A DNA stretch of 64,000 bases. Origin: Cytophagaceae bacterium. Lineage in GTDB: Bacteria > Bacteroidota > Bacteroidia > Cytophagales > Flexibacteraceae. The notes beneath the pieces are model-generated. The model did no database searches. It saw nothing but the letters and a program-made list of their open reading frames with translations, and was not told the DNA's origin. Position numbers and translations under genes: made by a program. Of this stretch, positions 15,238-23,476 are shown one piece after another (within the stretch, counting starts at the first letter, position 1; each line of letters begins with the position of its first letter). The stretch covers positions 1-64,000 of the forward strand of contig CANGYH010000009.1 in the NCBI GenBank assembly GCA_947458545.1. The letters are read 5' to 3'.

Positions 15238-16263
15238 ATGGGACTTTTCGATTTCTTTACCAGTGATATAGCCATTGATTTGGGTACAGCCAATACCCTC
15301 ATCATTCATAAAGATAAAATCGTGGTAGATGAGCCTAGCATCATCGCCATCAACCGCATCTCGGGCAAGGTCATGGCCATCGGCAACCAGGCCATGCAGA
15401 TGCACGAGAAAACCCACGACAACATCAAGACCATCCGCCCCCTCAAAGACGGTGTAATCGCCGACTTTACCGCTGCCGAGCAGATGATCCGGGGCATGAT
15501 CAAGATGATCCACAAGGGCACCAACCTCTTTGCGCCCAGCCACCGCATGGTGGTCTGCATCCCCTCCGGCATCACAGAGGTAGAAAAGCGCGCCGTTAAA
15601 GACAGTTGCGAGCACGCCGGTGCCAAAGAAGTCTATATGATCCACGAGCCGCTGGCCGCCGCCATCGGTATCGGTATAGACATCGAGCAGCCCGTGGGCT
15701 CTATGATTGTTGATATCGGCGGGGGTACGACAGAGATTGCCGTTATTGCCCTCTCTGGCATCGTGTGCGACCAGTCTATCCGCATTGCCGGAGACGTCTT
15801 CACCAAAGACATCCTCGACTACATGCGCCGCCAGCACAACCTGCTCATCGGCGAGCGCACGGCCGAGCGCATCAAAATCGAAGTTGGCGCCGCCATGACG
15901 GAGCTAGACGAGCCCCCGGCCGACTACGAGGTCCGCGGCCGAGACCTGATGACCGGCATCCCCAAAGTCATCAAAGTCACCTTCTCCGAGATTGCCTTCG
16001 CCCTCGACAAGTCCGTCGCCAAGATCGAAGAGGCCGTCCTGAAAGCCCTCGAGATCTCGCCCCCCGAGCTCTCGGCCGACATTTACGACAAAGGCATCCA
16101 CCTCACCGGTGGCGGCGCCCTCCTCCGCGGGCTAGACCGTCGCCTGCACATCCGCACCAAGCTCCCCATCCACGTAGCCGACGACCCCCTACGCGCCGTC
16201 GTAAAGGGCACCGGCATCGCGCTTAAAAACATCGAGCACTTTAAGTCGGTCTTGATGAGCTGA
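15238..16263 (+). CDS. mreB: Rod shape-determining protein MreB
   Basis: The 341-residue actin homologue polymerises under the inner membrane and guides lateral wall synthesis with MreC and MreD. Visible actin-family motifs are phosphate-1 'IAIDLGTANTLI' near residue 10, phosphate-2 'MIVDIGGGTTEIAVI' near 157, and adenosine 'IHLTGGGALLRGLDRRL' near 285. The N-terminal MGLFDFFTS supplies a short amphipathic membrane-binding helix, which supports ATG 15238. An in-frame upstream start at 15202 would add a Pro-rich tail and is rejected. mreC is the next core gene but is separated by the S23-type insertion element. Confidence 0.97.
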   Translation: MGLFDFFTSDIAIDLGTANTLIIHKDKIVVDEPSIIAINRISGKVMAIGNQAMQMHEKTHDNIKTIRPLKDGVIADFTAAEQMIRGMIKMIHKGTNLFAPSHRMVVCIPSGITEVEKRAVKDSCEHAGAKEVYMIHEPLAAAIGIGIDIEQPVGSMIVDIGGGTTEIAVIALSGIVCDQSIRIAGDVFTKDILDYMRRQHNLLIGERTAERIKIEVGAAMTELDEPPADYEVRGRDLMTGIPKVIKVTFSEIAFALDKSVAKIEEAVLKALEISPPELSADIYDKGIHLTGGGALLRGLDRRLHIRTKLPIHVADDPLRAVVKGTGIALKNIEHFKSVLMS

Positions 16264-16271
16264 GCCTTGCC

Positions 16272-16305
16272 GGAATTAAAAATTAAGAATTAAAAATTAA
16301 CAATT
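16272..16305 (+). repeat. Left inverted-repeat arm of the S23-type element
   Basis: Period-7 units AATTAAA, AATTAAG, AATTAAA, AATTAAC and AATT run up to the start codon of the enclosed ORF (ATG 16307). The arm is starkly AT-rich against GC-rich neighbours. Confidence 0.85.
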
Positions 16306-16306
16306 G

Positions 16307-16681
16307 ATGACAGCGGACAACGCTGTGCAAGCTAAGTCGTTCGCCTTTGCAGTTCGCTGCGTGAAGGTGGCTAAGGTATTGCAGCAACAGCGCAGTGAGT
16401 ATGTCCTAGCCAAGCAACTCATCCGGGCGGGAACGAGCATCGGAGCCAACATCGAGGAAGCCCTCGGTGGGCAAACCAGAAAAGACTTTGCCCACAAGCT
16501 GCAAATAGCCTACAAGGAGGCAAGGGAGGCACAGTACTGGCTTCGGTTGCTGGCTGCTACGCAATACCTAACGGCAGAAGAGGAAGCCAGCCTTTTGGCA
16601 GACATCAAGGAGCTTATTGCCTTGCTTACCTCTATCCTCAATACGCTTAAGCGTTCTGACCCATCCCCACCCAATTCTTAA
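16307..16681 (+). CDS. S23-type four-helix-bundle protein
   Basis: The 124-residue protein carries the signature of the S23 / 23S-rRNA intervening-sequence family, a homologue of the Avd accessory protein of diversity-generating retroelements. The signature segments are 'SFAFAVRCVKV', 'AKQLIRAGTSIGANIEEA', 'KDFAHKLQIAYKEARE' and 'YWLRLLAA', followed by a short polar tail. The family forms basic pentameric four-helix bundles whose cellular role is poorly defined. ATG 16307 is preferred to the overlapping TTG 16304. The ORF lies wholly between inverted repeat arms, and its stop codon TAA falls inside the right arm. No reverse transcriptase or variable repeat is nearby, so this is not a diversity-generating retroelement. 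Confidence 0.88.
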   Translation: MTADNAVQAKSFAFAVRCVKVAKVLQQQRSEYVLAKQLIRAGTSIGANIEEALGGQTRKDFAHKLQIAYKEAREAQYWLRLLAATQYLTAEEEASLLADIKELIALLTSILNTLKRSDPSPPNS

Positions 16682-16706
16682 TTTTTAATTCTTAATTTTT
16701 AATTCT
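16673..16706 (-). repeat. Right inverted-repeat arm of the S23-type element
   Basis: This is the inverted copy of the left arm with two mismatches in 34 nt. It contains the stop codon of the S23-type ORF and ends 2 nt before the GTG start of mreC, so the sequence immediately upstream of mreC is repeat-derived. Confidence 0.85.
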
Positions 16707-16708
16707 AA

Positions 16709-17554
16709 GTGGGTTCGCTCCTTGCGTTTTTGTTTCGTCTTCGCGCATTTGCGCTCTTGCTGCTGCTAGAGGGCCTATGCCTGGCGTTGATTACCCAGGC
16801 CAATACCTTTCAGCGGATACGGTTTACCAATACCAGCGATGCGGCCATTGCTCGGACATACGAGACCACCAGCCGCGTCAAAGGGTACTTCTACCTGGCA
16901 GACGTCAACAACGACCTTGCCGCCGAGAATGCCCAACTCAAGACCCAGCTAGAGCGCTACAAGGCCGTGGCCGACGCCCGCCTGGTAGATAGCCTGGCCC
17001 GAGACACCGGCCGCAACTACGATTATGTAGTGGCCAAGGTGGTAAACAACTCCGTCAACCGCGTCAACAACTATCTTACCATCAACCGGGGCACGGCCGA
17101 TGGCATCAGCGTGGGTATGGGCGTGGTGGGGCCAACGGGCGTAGTGGGCAAAGTGCGCACCTGCTCCGAGCATTTTGCCGTGGTAACCAGCCTGCTGCAC
17201 AGCAAGATGGTGACCTCGGCAGAGATATCACGCATCAAAGCCCAGGGCACCATCAAGTGGAAGGGCACCGGCCCCCGCTCAGCAACGTTGCTTTATGTGG
17301 CGCGCCACCTGAAGCCGGCCAAAGGGGATACGGTGGTGACCTCCTCGCTCTCGCCGGTGTTTCCGCAAGGCATTCTGGTGGGGCGCATCACGGGCGTCAA
17401 GATCAAAGACGACGATACCTTCTACACGCTGGACGTTGACCTTTCGACCAACTTCAGCACGCTAGAGTACGTCTACGTCGTCAAAAACGGGCTGCGGGCC
17501 GAGCAAGACAGCCTACAAGCCCGCGTGCCAGACCTTGTGCCAAGTGGCGACTAA
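16709..17554 (+). CDS. mreC: Rod shape-determining protein MreC
   Basis: This 281-residue bitopic protein has a short cytoplasmic N-terminus, one membrane helix (about 8-27, 'FALLLLLEGLCLALI'), a periplasmic coiled coil (about 65-90) and two beta domains with 'VNNYLTINRGTADGISVGMGVVG' and 'GDTVVTSSLSPVFPQGILVG'. It bridges MreB and the peptidoglycan synthases. The GTG start gives the usual 'GSLLAFLFRLRAF' N-terminus and lies directly beside the right arm of the inserted element. mreD follows after 68 nt. Confidence 0.95.
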   Translation: MGSLLAFLFRLRAFALLLLLEGLCLALITQANTFQRIRFTNTSDAAIARTYETTSRVKGYFYLADVNNDLAAENAQLKTQLERYKAVADARLVDSLARDTGRNYDYVVAKVVNNSVNRVNNYLTINRGTADGISVGMGVVGPTGVVGKVRTCSEHFAVVTSLLHSKMVTSAEISRIKAQGTIKWKGTGPRSATLLYVARHLKPAKGDTVVTSSLSPVFPQGILVGRITGVKIKDDDTFYTLDVDLSTNFSTLEYVYVVKNGLRAEQDSLQARVPDLVPSGD

Positions 17555-17622
17555 GCGCTGCCAATATCGCAACTTTGTATACCGGGCCTAGCTAGGCCCT
17601 ACCTTCTTCCTCATCGTCTGTT

Positions 17623-18138
17623 TTGAGCAGCTCCCGCATCGTCAAGTATCTGGTCCAGTGGTTTGTGCTGGTGGCCCTGCAGGTATTGCTGTTCAAGGAC
17701 TTTGCCTTCTTTAACACCAGCTATTGCTATGCCTACGTAGGGGCCTTTGTGCTGCTGCCCTTCGAGGTAAGCCTGGTGGGGGGGATGCTGCTGGCCTTCG
17801 GCACGGGCCTCCTGGTAGATGTTTTTTACGACACGCTGGGCATAGGCGCGGCAGCCTCGGTGGCGGTCGCTTACCTGCGCGGCCCCTTGCTCAAAGCGCT
17901 GACCCCAGCCGGCGGCTACGAAGGCTACATGGAGCCCACCCTGCCCAGCATGGGCCTGCAGTGGTACCTGCTCTACCTGTGCCCGCTGGTATTTTTGCAC
18001 GCGGCCATCCTGCTCAGCATAGAGCTCATCCACGCCGGCGAGATACCCCTGGCCCTGCTGAAGGCGGTTGCTACGGTTCCCTTCACAGTTATTATGATTG
18101 GCCTGGTGCAAAACGTACTGGTGCCTAAGAAGGGGTAG
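17623..18138 (+). CDS. mreD: Rod shape-determining protein MreD
   Basis: The 171-residue inner-membrane protein has about five transmembrane helices and the MreD pattern 'FVALLPFEVSLVGGMLLAFGTGLLVDVFYDTLG' in variant form, including the conserved G-L-L-V-D-V-F-Y-D segment near residue 64. Its size is normal. The start is TTG; the first in-frame ATG lies well inside the membrane region. It is the last gene of the mre cluster. PBP2 and RodA, which often follow in Bacteroidota, are absent, and the next gene is a convergent RAYT. Confidence 0.9.
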   Translation: MSSSRIVKYLVQWFVLVALQVLLFKDFAFFNTSYCYAYVGAFVLLPFEVSLVGGMLLAFGTGLLVDVFYDTLGIGAAASVAVAYLRGPLLKALTPAGGYEGYMEPTLPSMGLQWYLLYLCPLVFLHAAILLSIELIHAGEIPLALLKAVATVPFTVIMIGLVQNVLVPKKG

Positions 18139-18232
18139 GCGGGCTCAAAAGTAGGCTCGGCCATGTAGGCTAGGTCAGCATACCTGCCTCGCTGCCATTT
18201 TATCCCTGGGGCGGGTTAAGCCAAAATAAGGC

Positions 18233-18694
18233 CTAGAAGGTTTCGCCCTCTCCCCTGTAGGGCCAGGGTTGTCCTTCTGTTACCAAGCCTGCGCGTACTG
18301 AGTTCAGAAACATGTAGTCTCGCACGGAGTGATAGTTGTCTGTTGATCTTAGTAGACGATCATGAAAGCGGGGTTGCCAAAGATTCGCAAGGTTTGTTAG
18401 GGTTCTAAGCCTTAATGCACTTTTCTGCTTCCAAACACCGGTGACTACAGAAAGAGAACTAGAATCCTCTCTACTTGGGGAAACCAATAGGTGGACATGG
18501 TCTGGCATGATGACATATGCGCCGAAAGTCCACCCATGTCTCTGGCCGGCTGCCGACCATTCCTCCTTGAGCACCGAGTGTGCAAGATCAGCAGCCAGCA
18601 CTGGCATACGCTCATAAGTACACGTCGTTAACAGGTAAACGGGGTCCTGAATCCAGATTTGGTCAAGTCTTCTCAGGTAGTTTCCCGATCTCAT
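18233..18694 (-). CDS. REP-associated tyrosine transposase (RAYT, TnpA_REP)
   Basis: The 153-residue protein has the Y1/IS200-like HUH nuclease fold: the metal-binding motif 'IMPDHVHLLVSP' near residue 62 and the C-terminal 'DYMFLNSVRAGLV', whose tyrosine is in the position of the RAYT catalytic residue. RAYTs nick and move REP hairpins and are single-copy, domesticated relatives of IS200/IS605 transposases. A REP-like palindrome (18726-18749) lies 31 nt upstream of its start, and two inverted copies follow at 18816-18873. The ORF appears intact. Confidence 0.9.
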   Translation of the reverse strand: MRSGNYLRRLDQIWIQDPVYLLTTCTYERMPVLAADLAHSVLKEEWSAAGQRHGWTFGAYVIMPDHVHLLVSPSREDSSSLSVVTGVWKQKSALRLRTLTNLANLWQPRFHDRLLRSTDNYHSVRDYMFLNSVRAGLVTEGQPWPYRGEGETF

Positions 18695-18725
18695 GTTTTC
18701 TCGCCTTGCGTAAAGTAACTTCTGT

Positions 18726-18749
18726 AGGACAGGGCGATAGACCTGTCCT
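18726..18749 (+). repeat. REP-like palindrome family v beside the RAYT gene
   Basis: AGGACAGG and CCTGTCCT arms form an 8-bp stem with an 8-nt loop. The palindrome lies upstream of the RAYT start, in inverted orientation to the two copies at 18816 and 18849. Confidence 0.8.
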
Positions 18750-18815
18750 AAAACCCAATGCCTACGGTGCTGAATGTAGGATGTTCAAGGGTTGCCAAGG
18801 GATGGATTTCTAGTA

Positions 18816-18839
18816 ACAGGTCTGTCGCCCTGTCCTACA
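18816..18839 (-). repeat. REP-like palindrome family v
   Basis: This is the same unit as 18726-18749 in the opposite orientation, with the inner ACAGG/CCTGT stem kept and the outer pairs partly lost. Confidence 0.75.
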
Positions 18840-18848
18840 AGGGGTAGT

Positions 18849-18873
18849 GACAGGTCTGTCGCCCTGTCCTACA
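18849..18873 (-). repeat. REP-like palindrome family v, directly after glycogen synthase
   Basis: This is a tandem copy of the preceding unit and ends 3 nt before the stop codon of the minus-strand glycogen synthase gene. It may serve as its 3' end hairpin. Confidence 0.75.
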
Positions 18874-18876
18874 GAG

Positions 18877-20688
18877 TCAATTCAAGCTCACCCGCTCAAA
18901 GCTGTTGTAGGCCATCATGTAATAGCGGTAGAGCTTATCCCAGCCGAAGCTGGTGGAGCAGCTCTCGGTGCGGTTGCGCTGCATGATGCGCTCGCGACGG
19001 CTTTGCATCACAAAGCGGTAGAGCTGCTGGCTGAGCTGGTCGGCGGCCATGTCGTAGTTCTGGCCTGCGCGGTCGGTGATGTAGATGCCGTTGTCCTCGT
19101 GGTCGGGCATGGTGTTCATCACATAGTCGCCAAAGCCGGCCAGGTTGCTGGTTACGGTGGGCACGCCGCTGGCGATGCACTCCAGCGGCGTATAGCCCCA
19201 GGGCTCGTAGTAGCTGGGGAAAACGCCCAAGTGGCAGCCCCGCACAAACTGGCTGTAGTCCATGCCGAAGAGCGGGTTGGTGGCGTTTATGAAGTCTGGG
19301 TGATAGACCACCTTCACCTTGTCGTAGGGGTGGTTGATGAGGTTTTTGTCTCGGATGCCGTTCAGCACGGCGTCCTTTTGGTCGTCCATCAGGTTGTGGG
19401 TTACCACCAGAGGTAGCATCTCGCTGCGCCAGCCTTGCAGGGTGCGGCGCAGGCGCAGGCGCCAGTAATCGTCCACAAAGGCGTTCAGGTCGGGCAGGTT
19501 GTGGCCCTTCTCTTGCACGGCCTTGTAGAAGAGCTGCTCGCCGATGCGCTTCTCGATGGCGGCGCAGGTGGACTGCACCTCTTCCATAATGGCCCGGCTC
19601 TGCAGGGCAAAGGGGTTGATGCTGGTGTAAGGCTGCTTAGTGACGATGAACATGACGATGTTCACGTCCACGTTCTCGTACTTGAGCCAGTGGTTGAGAC
19701 GTGCCAGGGCCTCCAGGGTGATGTCGAAGCCCTTGTTCTTGTACTCGAAGCGGCCACTGGTAAAGAAGTACAGCGTCTTGTCCAGGTCAAACGAGTAACT
19801 GCTGAAGAAGTGCCCCATCACAAACTCGTGGATGAGCTGCTTGTACTTCTGGTGCAGGTTCTGGAACTCGTGCATGGCCACAAACCGCTCTATGTTCAGG
19901 CCGTTGGGCAAGATATAATCGGGCCTCCGGCCGATGAACTGGATACACTCCCGCCCCGTAACCTCAGAGACGGTCGTCATGATGTTGGCGGCCTGGCCGG
20001 CGGCACGCTCCAGGCGGGCAATCACCTCTACGTTGAAGTGGCGCGCCTCTTTGAGCCAGTCTGCAAAGGGCAGCATGCCGTAGAAGTCGGGCGCGTTCAT
20101 GGCCAGGTAGCGGCCCAGCAGCGTGGCATGGGTGGTGAAGATCGTCCGCACCGGCAGGTCTAAATGGCGCAGGGCGGGCAGGGCCGAGCCTGCCATCCAC
20201 TCGTGGAAGTGGGCCAGCACGGTCGTATCGGCGTCTTTGAGCTGGCTGTAGTGGTAGAAGAACTCTTTGACCATCTGGCCAAAGGCCAGCACTTGGTTTA
20301 CCAGGTTGTCTTGCGACTCTACGCTGAAACCATGGTCTGCCCAGAACTCGCCCCTTATCTCTCCCAGGCGGCCCATCGCGGTGTTGAAATCGAGCAACAC
20401 CACCTTAGGGCGTCCCGTCACCAACCAGGTGCCATAGACGGCACCGTAGCCCAGCTCGCGCAGTTTATAAACGGTGCGGGCAATGGGGTCGTCGGCGCCC
20501 TCTATGGGCTCAAACTCGGCCATAGCCCCGGCGTGGACGTAGGGGCCGATGAGCAGGTAGTTGGGGCCCCACTCGCGCACGGCGGCGGGCACCTTGCTGC
20601 GGATAACGGTGTAAATGCCACCCAGTTGGTTGCAGACCTCCCAGGCTACTTCTATGAGCTGTTTGTTTGAGTCCAAAGTTTGGTGCAT
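18877..20688 (-). CDS. Glycogen synthase, GT3 family (eukaryote-like)
   Basis: The 603-residue enzyme adds glucose from a sugar nucleotide to glycogen. Its N-terminus 'IEVAWEVCNQLGGIYTVIRSK' matches the GT3 family known from yeast and animals and found in many Bacteroidota, not the GT5 GlgA family. The C-terminal half has 'GCHLGVFPSYYEPWGYTPLECIASGVPTVTSNLAGFG', which holds the acceptor/donor-site glutamates. Length is shorter than the eukaryotic enzymes, which carry regulatory phosphorylation tails. The gene stands alone between REP palindromes and a divergent Mn-catalase gene. The donor sugar (UDP- or ADP-glucose) cannot be told from sequence. Confidence 0.93.
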   Translation of the reverse strand: MHQTLDSNKQLIEVAWEVCNQLGGIYTVIRSKVPAAVREWGPNYLLIGPYVHAGAMAEFEPIEGADDPIARTVYKLRELGYGAVYGTWLVTGRPKVVLLDFNTAMGRLGEIRGEFWADHGFSVESQDNLVNQVLAFGQMVKEFFYHYSQLKDADTTVLAHFHEWMAGSALPALRHLDLPVRTIFTTHATLLGRYLAMNAPDFYGMLPFADWLKEARHFNVEVIARLERAAGQAANIMTTVSEVTGRECIQFIGRRPDYILPNGLNIERFVAMHEFQNLHQKYKQLIHEFVMGHFFSSYSFDLDKTLYFFTSGRFEYKNKGFDITLEALARLNHWLKYENVDVNIVMFIVTKQPYTSINPFALQSRAIMEEVQSTCAAIEKRIGEQLFYKAVQEKGHNLPDLNAFVDDYWRLRLRRTLQGWRSEMLPLVVTHNLMDDQKDAVLNGIRDKNLINHPYDKVKVVYHPDFINATNPLFGMDYSQFVRGCHLGVFPSYYEPWGYTPLECIASGVPTVTSNLAGFGDYVMNTMPDHEDNGIYITDRAGQNYDMAADQLSQQLYRFVMQSRRERIMQRNRTESCSTSFGWDKLYRYYMMAYNSFERVSLN

Positions 20689-20918
20689 CGCCTCAGCCTT
20701 AAAACCGGATTTGGCTGGGGCTTAGGCAGGCAATTTAGGGCAAAACCCCGGCAAGTTCGATACAGACCCAGCGTAAATGCTGCCGCCAGGTTTTAGCCAA
20801 GGCGCTGCCCCTTTGGTCTATGGGCTAACAAGTTCTTTTTCAAGATTATAGTATAAGAAAAATACCAACCAACATATTTCTTAACCGTTACACAGGCTCC
20901 ACCAAACCACCCCACCTT

Positions 20919-21797
20919 ATGTTTTACCACGATAAAAGACTCCAGTACACCGTCCGGGTAGAGAAGCCCAACGCCAACTTTGCCCGCCTGCTGCAACAGG
21001 CCGTGGGCGGGGTAGAGGGCGAGATACGCGTGATGATGCAGTACCTCTTCCAGGCCTGGAACAGCCGCGGCCCGGCCAAATACCGCGACATGCTCCTCAA
21101 CACCGGCACCGAAGAGATCGGCCACATAGAGATGCTGGCCACGGCCATCGCCCTCAACCTGGAGAAAGCCCCCAACGACCTCAAAGACGACATCGCCAAC
21201 AGCAACGCCCTGGTAGGGGCAGTGATGGGCGGGCAAGACCCGCGCCATGTCCTCTCGGCAGGGCTGGGTTGTATGGCCGCAGATGCCAACGGCGTGCCCT
21301 TCAATGGATCGTGGGTGGTATCCACAGGCAACATCGCTTCGGATATGTATGCCAACGTGCATGCCGAGGCCAGCGGGCGCGTGCTGGCCACCCGCCTCTA
21401 CGAGATGACCGACGACGCAGGCATGAAAGACATGCTCAGCTTCTTGATTGCCCGCGACACCATGCACCAGAACCAATGGCTGGCCGCGCTTGAGGAGCTG
21501 GGCGGGGTGCAGGGCGCGGTACCCATCCCCAACAGCTTTCCTGCAGAGAAGCAGGCAGAAGCGTTTGCCTACACCTATGTAAACACCTACATAGGCGAGC
21601 AAGACCAGGCCCAAGGCCGGTGGACCAACGGCCCTAGCATAGACGGCAAGGGCAGCTTCAGCCAAGAGAAAATCCGCGGCTTGGGAGACGAACCCCGGCT
21701 AGGCCCGCCCCACCCCCTGGCACACGCCCAGGCCGAGCAGATGACCGGCTCGGGCGGCAAGGATCTGCTGGAAAAGGTGTCGGGGATGTTGTCGTAG
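20919..21797 (+). CDS. Manganese-containing (non-haem) catalase
   Basis: The 292-residue protein breaks down hydrogen peroxide at a dimanganese centre in a ferritin-like four-helix bundle. All ligands are visible: Glu35, Glu66, His69, Glu150 and His183, matching the spacing of the Lactobacillus plantarum enzyme apart from a two-residue shift of the last two. The motifs are 'GVEGEIRVMMQY', 'TEEIGHIEM', 'NVHAEASGR' and 'RDTMHQNQW'. The C-terminal tail from about 245 is polar and Pro/Gly-rich. The gene is divergent from glycogen synthase and followed by a 226-bp inverted-repeat element. Confidence 0.95.
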   Translation: MFYHDKRLQYTVRVEKPNANFARLLQQAVGGVEGEIRVMMQYLFQAWNSRGPAKYRDMLLNTGTEEIGHIEMLATAIALNLEKAPNDLKDDIANSNALVGAVMGGQDPRHVLSAGLGCMAADANGVPFNGSWVVSTGNIASDMYANVHAEASGRVLATRLYEMTDDAGMKDMLSFLIARDTMHQNQWLAALEELGGVQGAVPIPNSFPAEKQAEAFAYTYVNTYIGEQDQAQGRWTNGPSIDGKGSFSQEKIRGLGDEPRLGPPHPLAHAQAEQMTGSGGKDLLEKVSGMLS

Positions 21798-21821
21798 GGA
21801 ACCAGGCCCGCTTTGTGCATG

Positions 21822-22047
21822 GGGCGCACCCCCTCACCCCCCAGCCCCCTCTCCCCCTCTAGGGGAGAGGGGGTGCTAATCCATAAAAGCTAGTTGTAGA
21901 ATGAACTTTATGGATTACGAAGGAAAGCTGTACTAATTATTCGCGAAATTATCTATTATGGTCATAATCTAAATAGCCTGATAGTCTTTTGCTCCCCCTC
22001 TCCCCAGGAGGGGGAGAGGGGGCTGGGGGGTGAGGGGGTGCGCCCCC
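21822..22047. repeat. 226-bp inverted-repeat element (MITE-like) between Mn-catalase and nhaD
   Basis: Arms 21822-21875 and 21991-22047 are inverted copies of about 55 nt with only a few mismatches. Each arm is itself a hairpin of CCCCCTCTCCCC/GGGGAGAGGGGG type. They enclose about 115 nt of AT-rich DNA with no ORF. The layout resembles a non-autonomous element. Confidence 0.7.
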
Positions 22048-22114
22048 AGCGTATCGTTAGGTTAAACATGAAATTACCAATAATGCCAAACTGGTATAGG
22101 GGTTGCTTAAGGGC

Positions 22115-22122
22115 CAACTTTG
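22115..22122 (+). promoter_or_regulatory. -7-like element CAACTTTG upstream of nhaD
   Basis: CAACTTTG differs from TAnnTTTG by one base and ends 10 nt before the ATG at 22133, which predicts a very short or absent leader. Confidence 0.45.
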
Positions 22123-22132
22123 CATTGTTGTT

Positions 22133-23476
22133 ATGGTAACCGTTGCTGTCATCCTCTTCTTGCTGGGCTATGCGGCCATCGTGCTGGAGCATCCGCTCCG
22201 GGTAGATAAAACCGCCATTGCCCTGCTTACGGCGGTTTTATGTTGGACGGCCCTGGCCGTGCTGCCCCCACCGGCAGAGCTGCAAGGGGCGGTGGCCAAT
22301 GAATTTGCCACGGGCCATGCGCTGGCGGGGCCCTGGCAGAGCTATGTCGTCAGCTCACTGCAGCACCACCTGGAGGGCGCGGCAGAGATACTCTTCTTTC
22401 TGCTGGGGGCCATGACGATCGTGGAGCTGATGGATGCCCACCAGGCTTTCGGCATCATTACAGACCGCATCACCACACGCAACGGGCGGCGGCTGATGTG
22501 GGTGCTGGGGGTGGCTACGTTTTTCCTATCTGCCCTGCTAGATAATTTGACCACGACCATCGTGGTGGCCTCGCTGGTGCGCAAGCTGGTGGCAGAGGCA
22601 CGCCTGCGCTGGCTGTATGGGGGCATGATCGTGATTGCCGCCAACGCGGGCGGGGCTTTTTCGCCCATGGGCGACGTAACCACCACCATGCTCTGGATTG
22701 GCGGACAGATAACGGCCGGGCCGACGCTGACCCACCTATTTATTCCCAGCCTGGTTTGTGCGCTGGTGCCGATGCTGGTGTTGCAGCGGATGCTGCCCAA
22801 GGCGCTGGGTCCGCTGCCAGCCCTGGCTGCAGACCCCGCCACCCACGGCCGCACTTGCAGCCGCCGCGAGCAGTCTATCATGCTCTATGTGGGGCTGGCA
22901 GCCCTGGCTTTTGTACCCTTCTTTAAGGTGCTGACGGGCCTGCCGCCGGTGTTCGGCATGATGCTGGGCCTGGGCATCGTCTGGCTGGTGGGCGAGGGGC
23001 TGCACCGCGAGCGCCCCGGCGAGGAGCGCCGGGCCTTCTCTGCGGCGGCTGCCTTAAGCCGGGCCGACACCTCGTCGGTACTCTTCTTTTTCGGGATACT
23101 GATGGCCATCGGCGCGCTGGAGGCCCTGCACCTGCTGGAGCATCTGGCCGAGGCCCTGGTGGCCTCTGTGGGCAGACTGGATGTGATTGCCTACCTCATC
23201 GGGGTGGCCTCTGCCGTGATAGACAACGTACCGCTGGTGGCCGCCGCTCAAGGCATGTTCGAGCTGAACGTCTATCCCACAGACAGCGCCTTGTGGCGCT
23301 ACCTGGCCTATGCGGCCGGTACGGGCGGCTCGGCGCTGATCATCGGCTCGGCAGCGGGCGTGGCCGTAATGGGTATCGAGAACATCACCTTCGGCTGGTA
23401 TGTGAAGCACATCGGCGGCCTGGCTTTGTTGGGCTATACGGCAGGCTACCTGGTGCTGCTGGCCCTGGGCGGCTAA
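22133..23476 (+). CDS. nhaD: NhaD-type Na+/H+ antiporter
   Basis: The 447-residue inner-membrane protein has 10-12 transmembrane segments and belongs to the ion-transporter (IT) superfamily. The NhaD signature is clear: 'EILFFLLGAMTIVELMDAHQAF', 'FFLSALLDNLTTTIVVASL', 'NAGGAFSPMGDVTTTMLW' and, in the second half, 'ASAVIDNVPLVAAAQGMF'. It would exchange sodium for protons. ATG 22133 is preferred to TTG 22103 because it follows a -7-like element and leaves a normal N-terminal helix. Its stop codon overlaps that of convergent pyrE by 4 nt. Confidence 0.93.
   Translation: MVTVAVILFLLGYAAIVLEHPLRVDKTAIALLTAVLCWTALAVLPPPAELQGAVANEFATGHALAGPWQSYVVSSLQHHLEGAAEILFFLLGAMTIVELMDAHQAFGIITDRITTRNGRRLMWVLGVATFFLSALLDNLTTTIVVASLVRKLVAEARLRWLYGGMIVIAANAGGAFSPMGDVTTTMLWIGGQITAGPTLTHLFIPSLVCALVPMLVLQRMLPKALGPLPALAADPATHGRTCSRREQSIMLYVGLAALAFVPFFKVLTGLPPVFGMMLGLGIVWLVGEGLHRERPGEERRAFSAAAALSRADTSSVLFFFGILMAIGALEALHLLEHLAEALVASVGRLDVIAYLIGVASAVIDNVPLVAAAQGMFELNVYPTDSALWRYLAYAAGTGGSALIIGSAAGVAVMGIENITFGWYVKHIGGLALLGYTAGYLVLLALGG

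Larger units (their letters stand above)
16272..16706 (+). mobile_element. S23-type ORF bounded by a 34-bp heptamer-phased inverted repeat, inserted between mreB and mreC
   Basis: The left arm (16272-16305) and the reverse complement of the right arm (16673-16706) agree at 32 of 34 positions. Each arm is a period-7 array of AATTAAA/AATTAAG units. The arms enclose one ORF for a four-helix-bundle protein. The unit begins 8 nt after the mreB stop, and mreC starts 2 nt after the right arm, so it interrupts a core operon without breaking either gene. Mobility is inferred from structure only; no target-site duplication was recognised. Confidence 0.65.

Noticed and set aside
16307-16681. The Avd-like protein as part of a diversity-generating retroelement.
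   Set aside because: No reverse transcriptase gene or template/variable repeat pair lies nearby.
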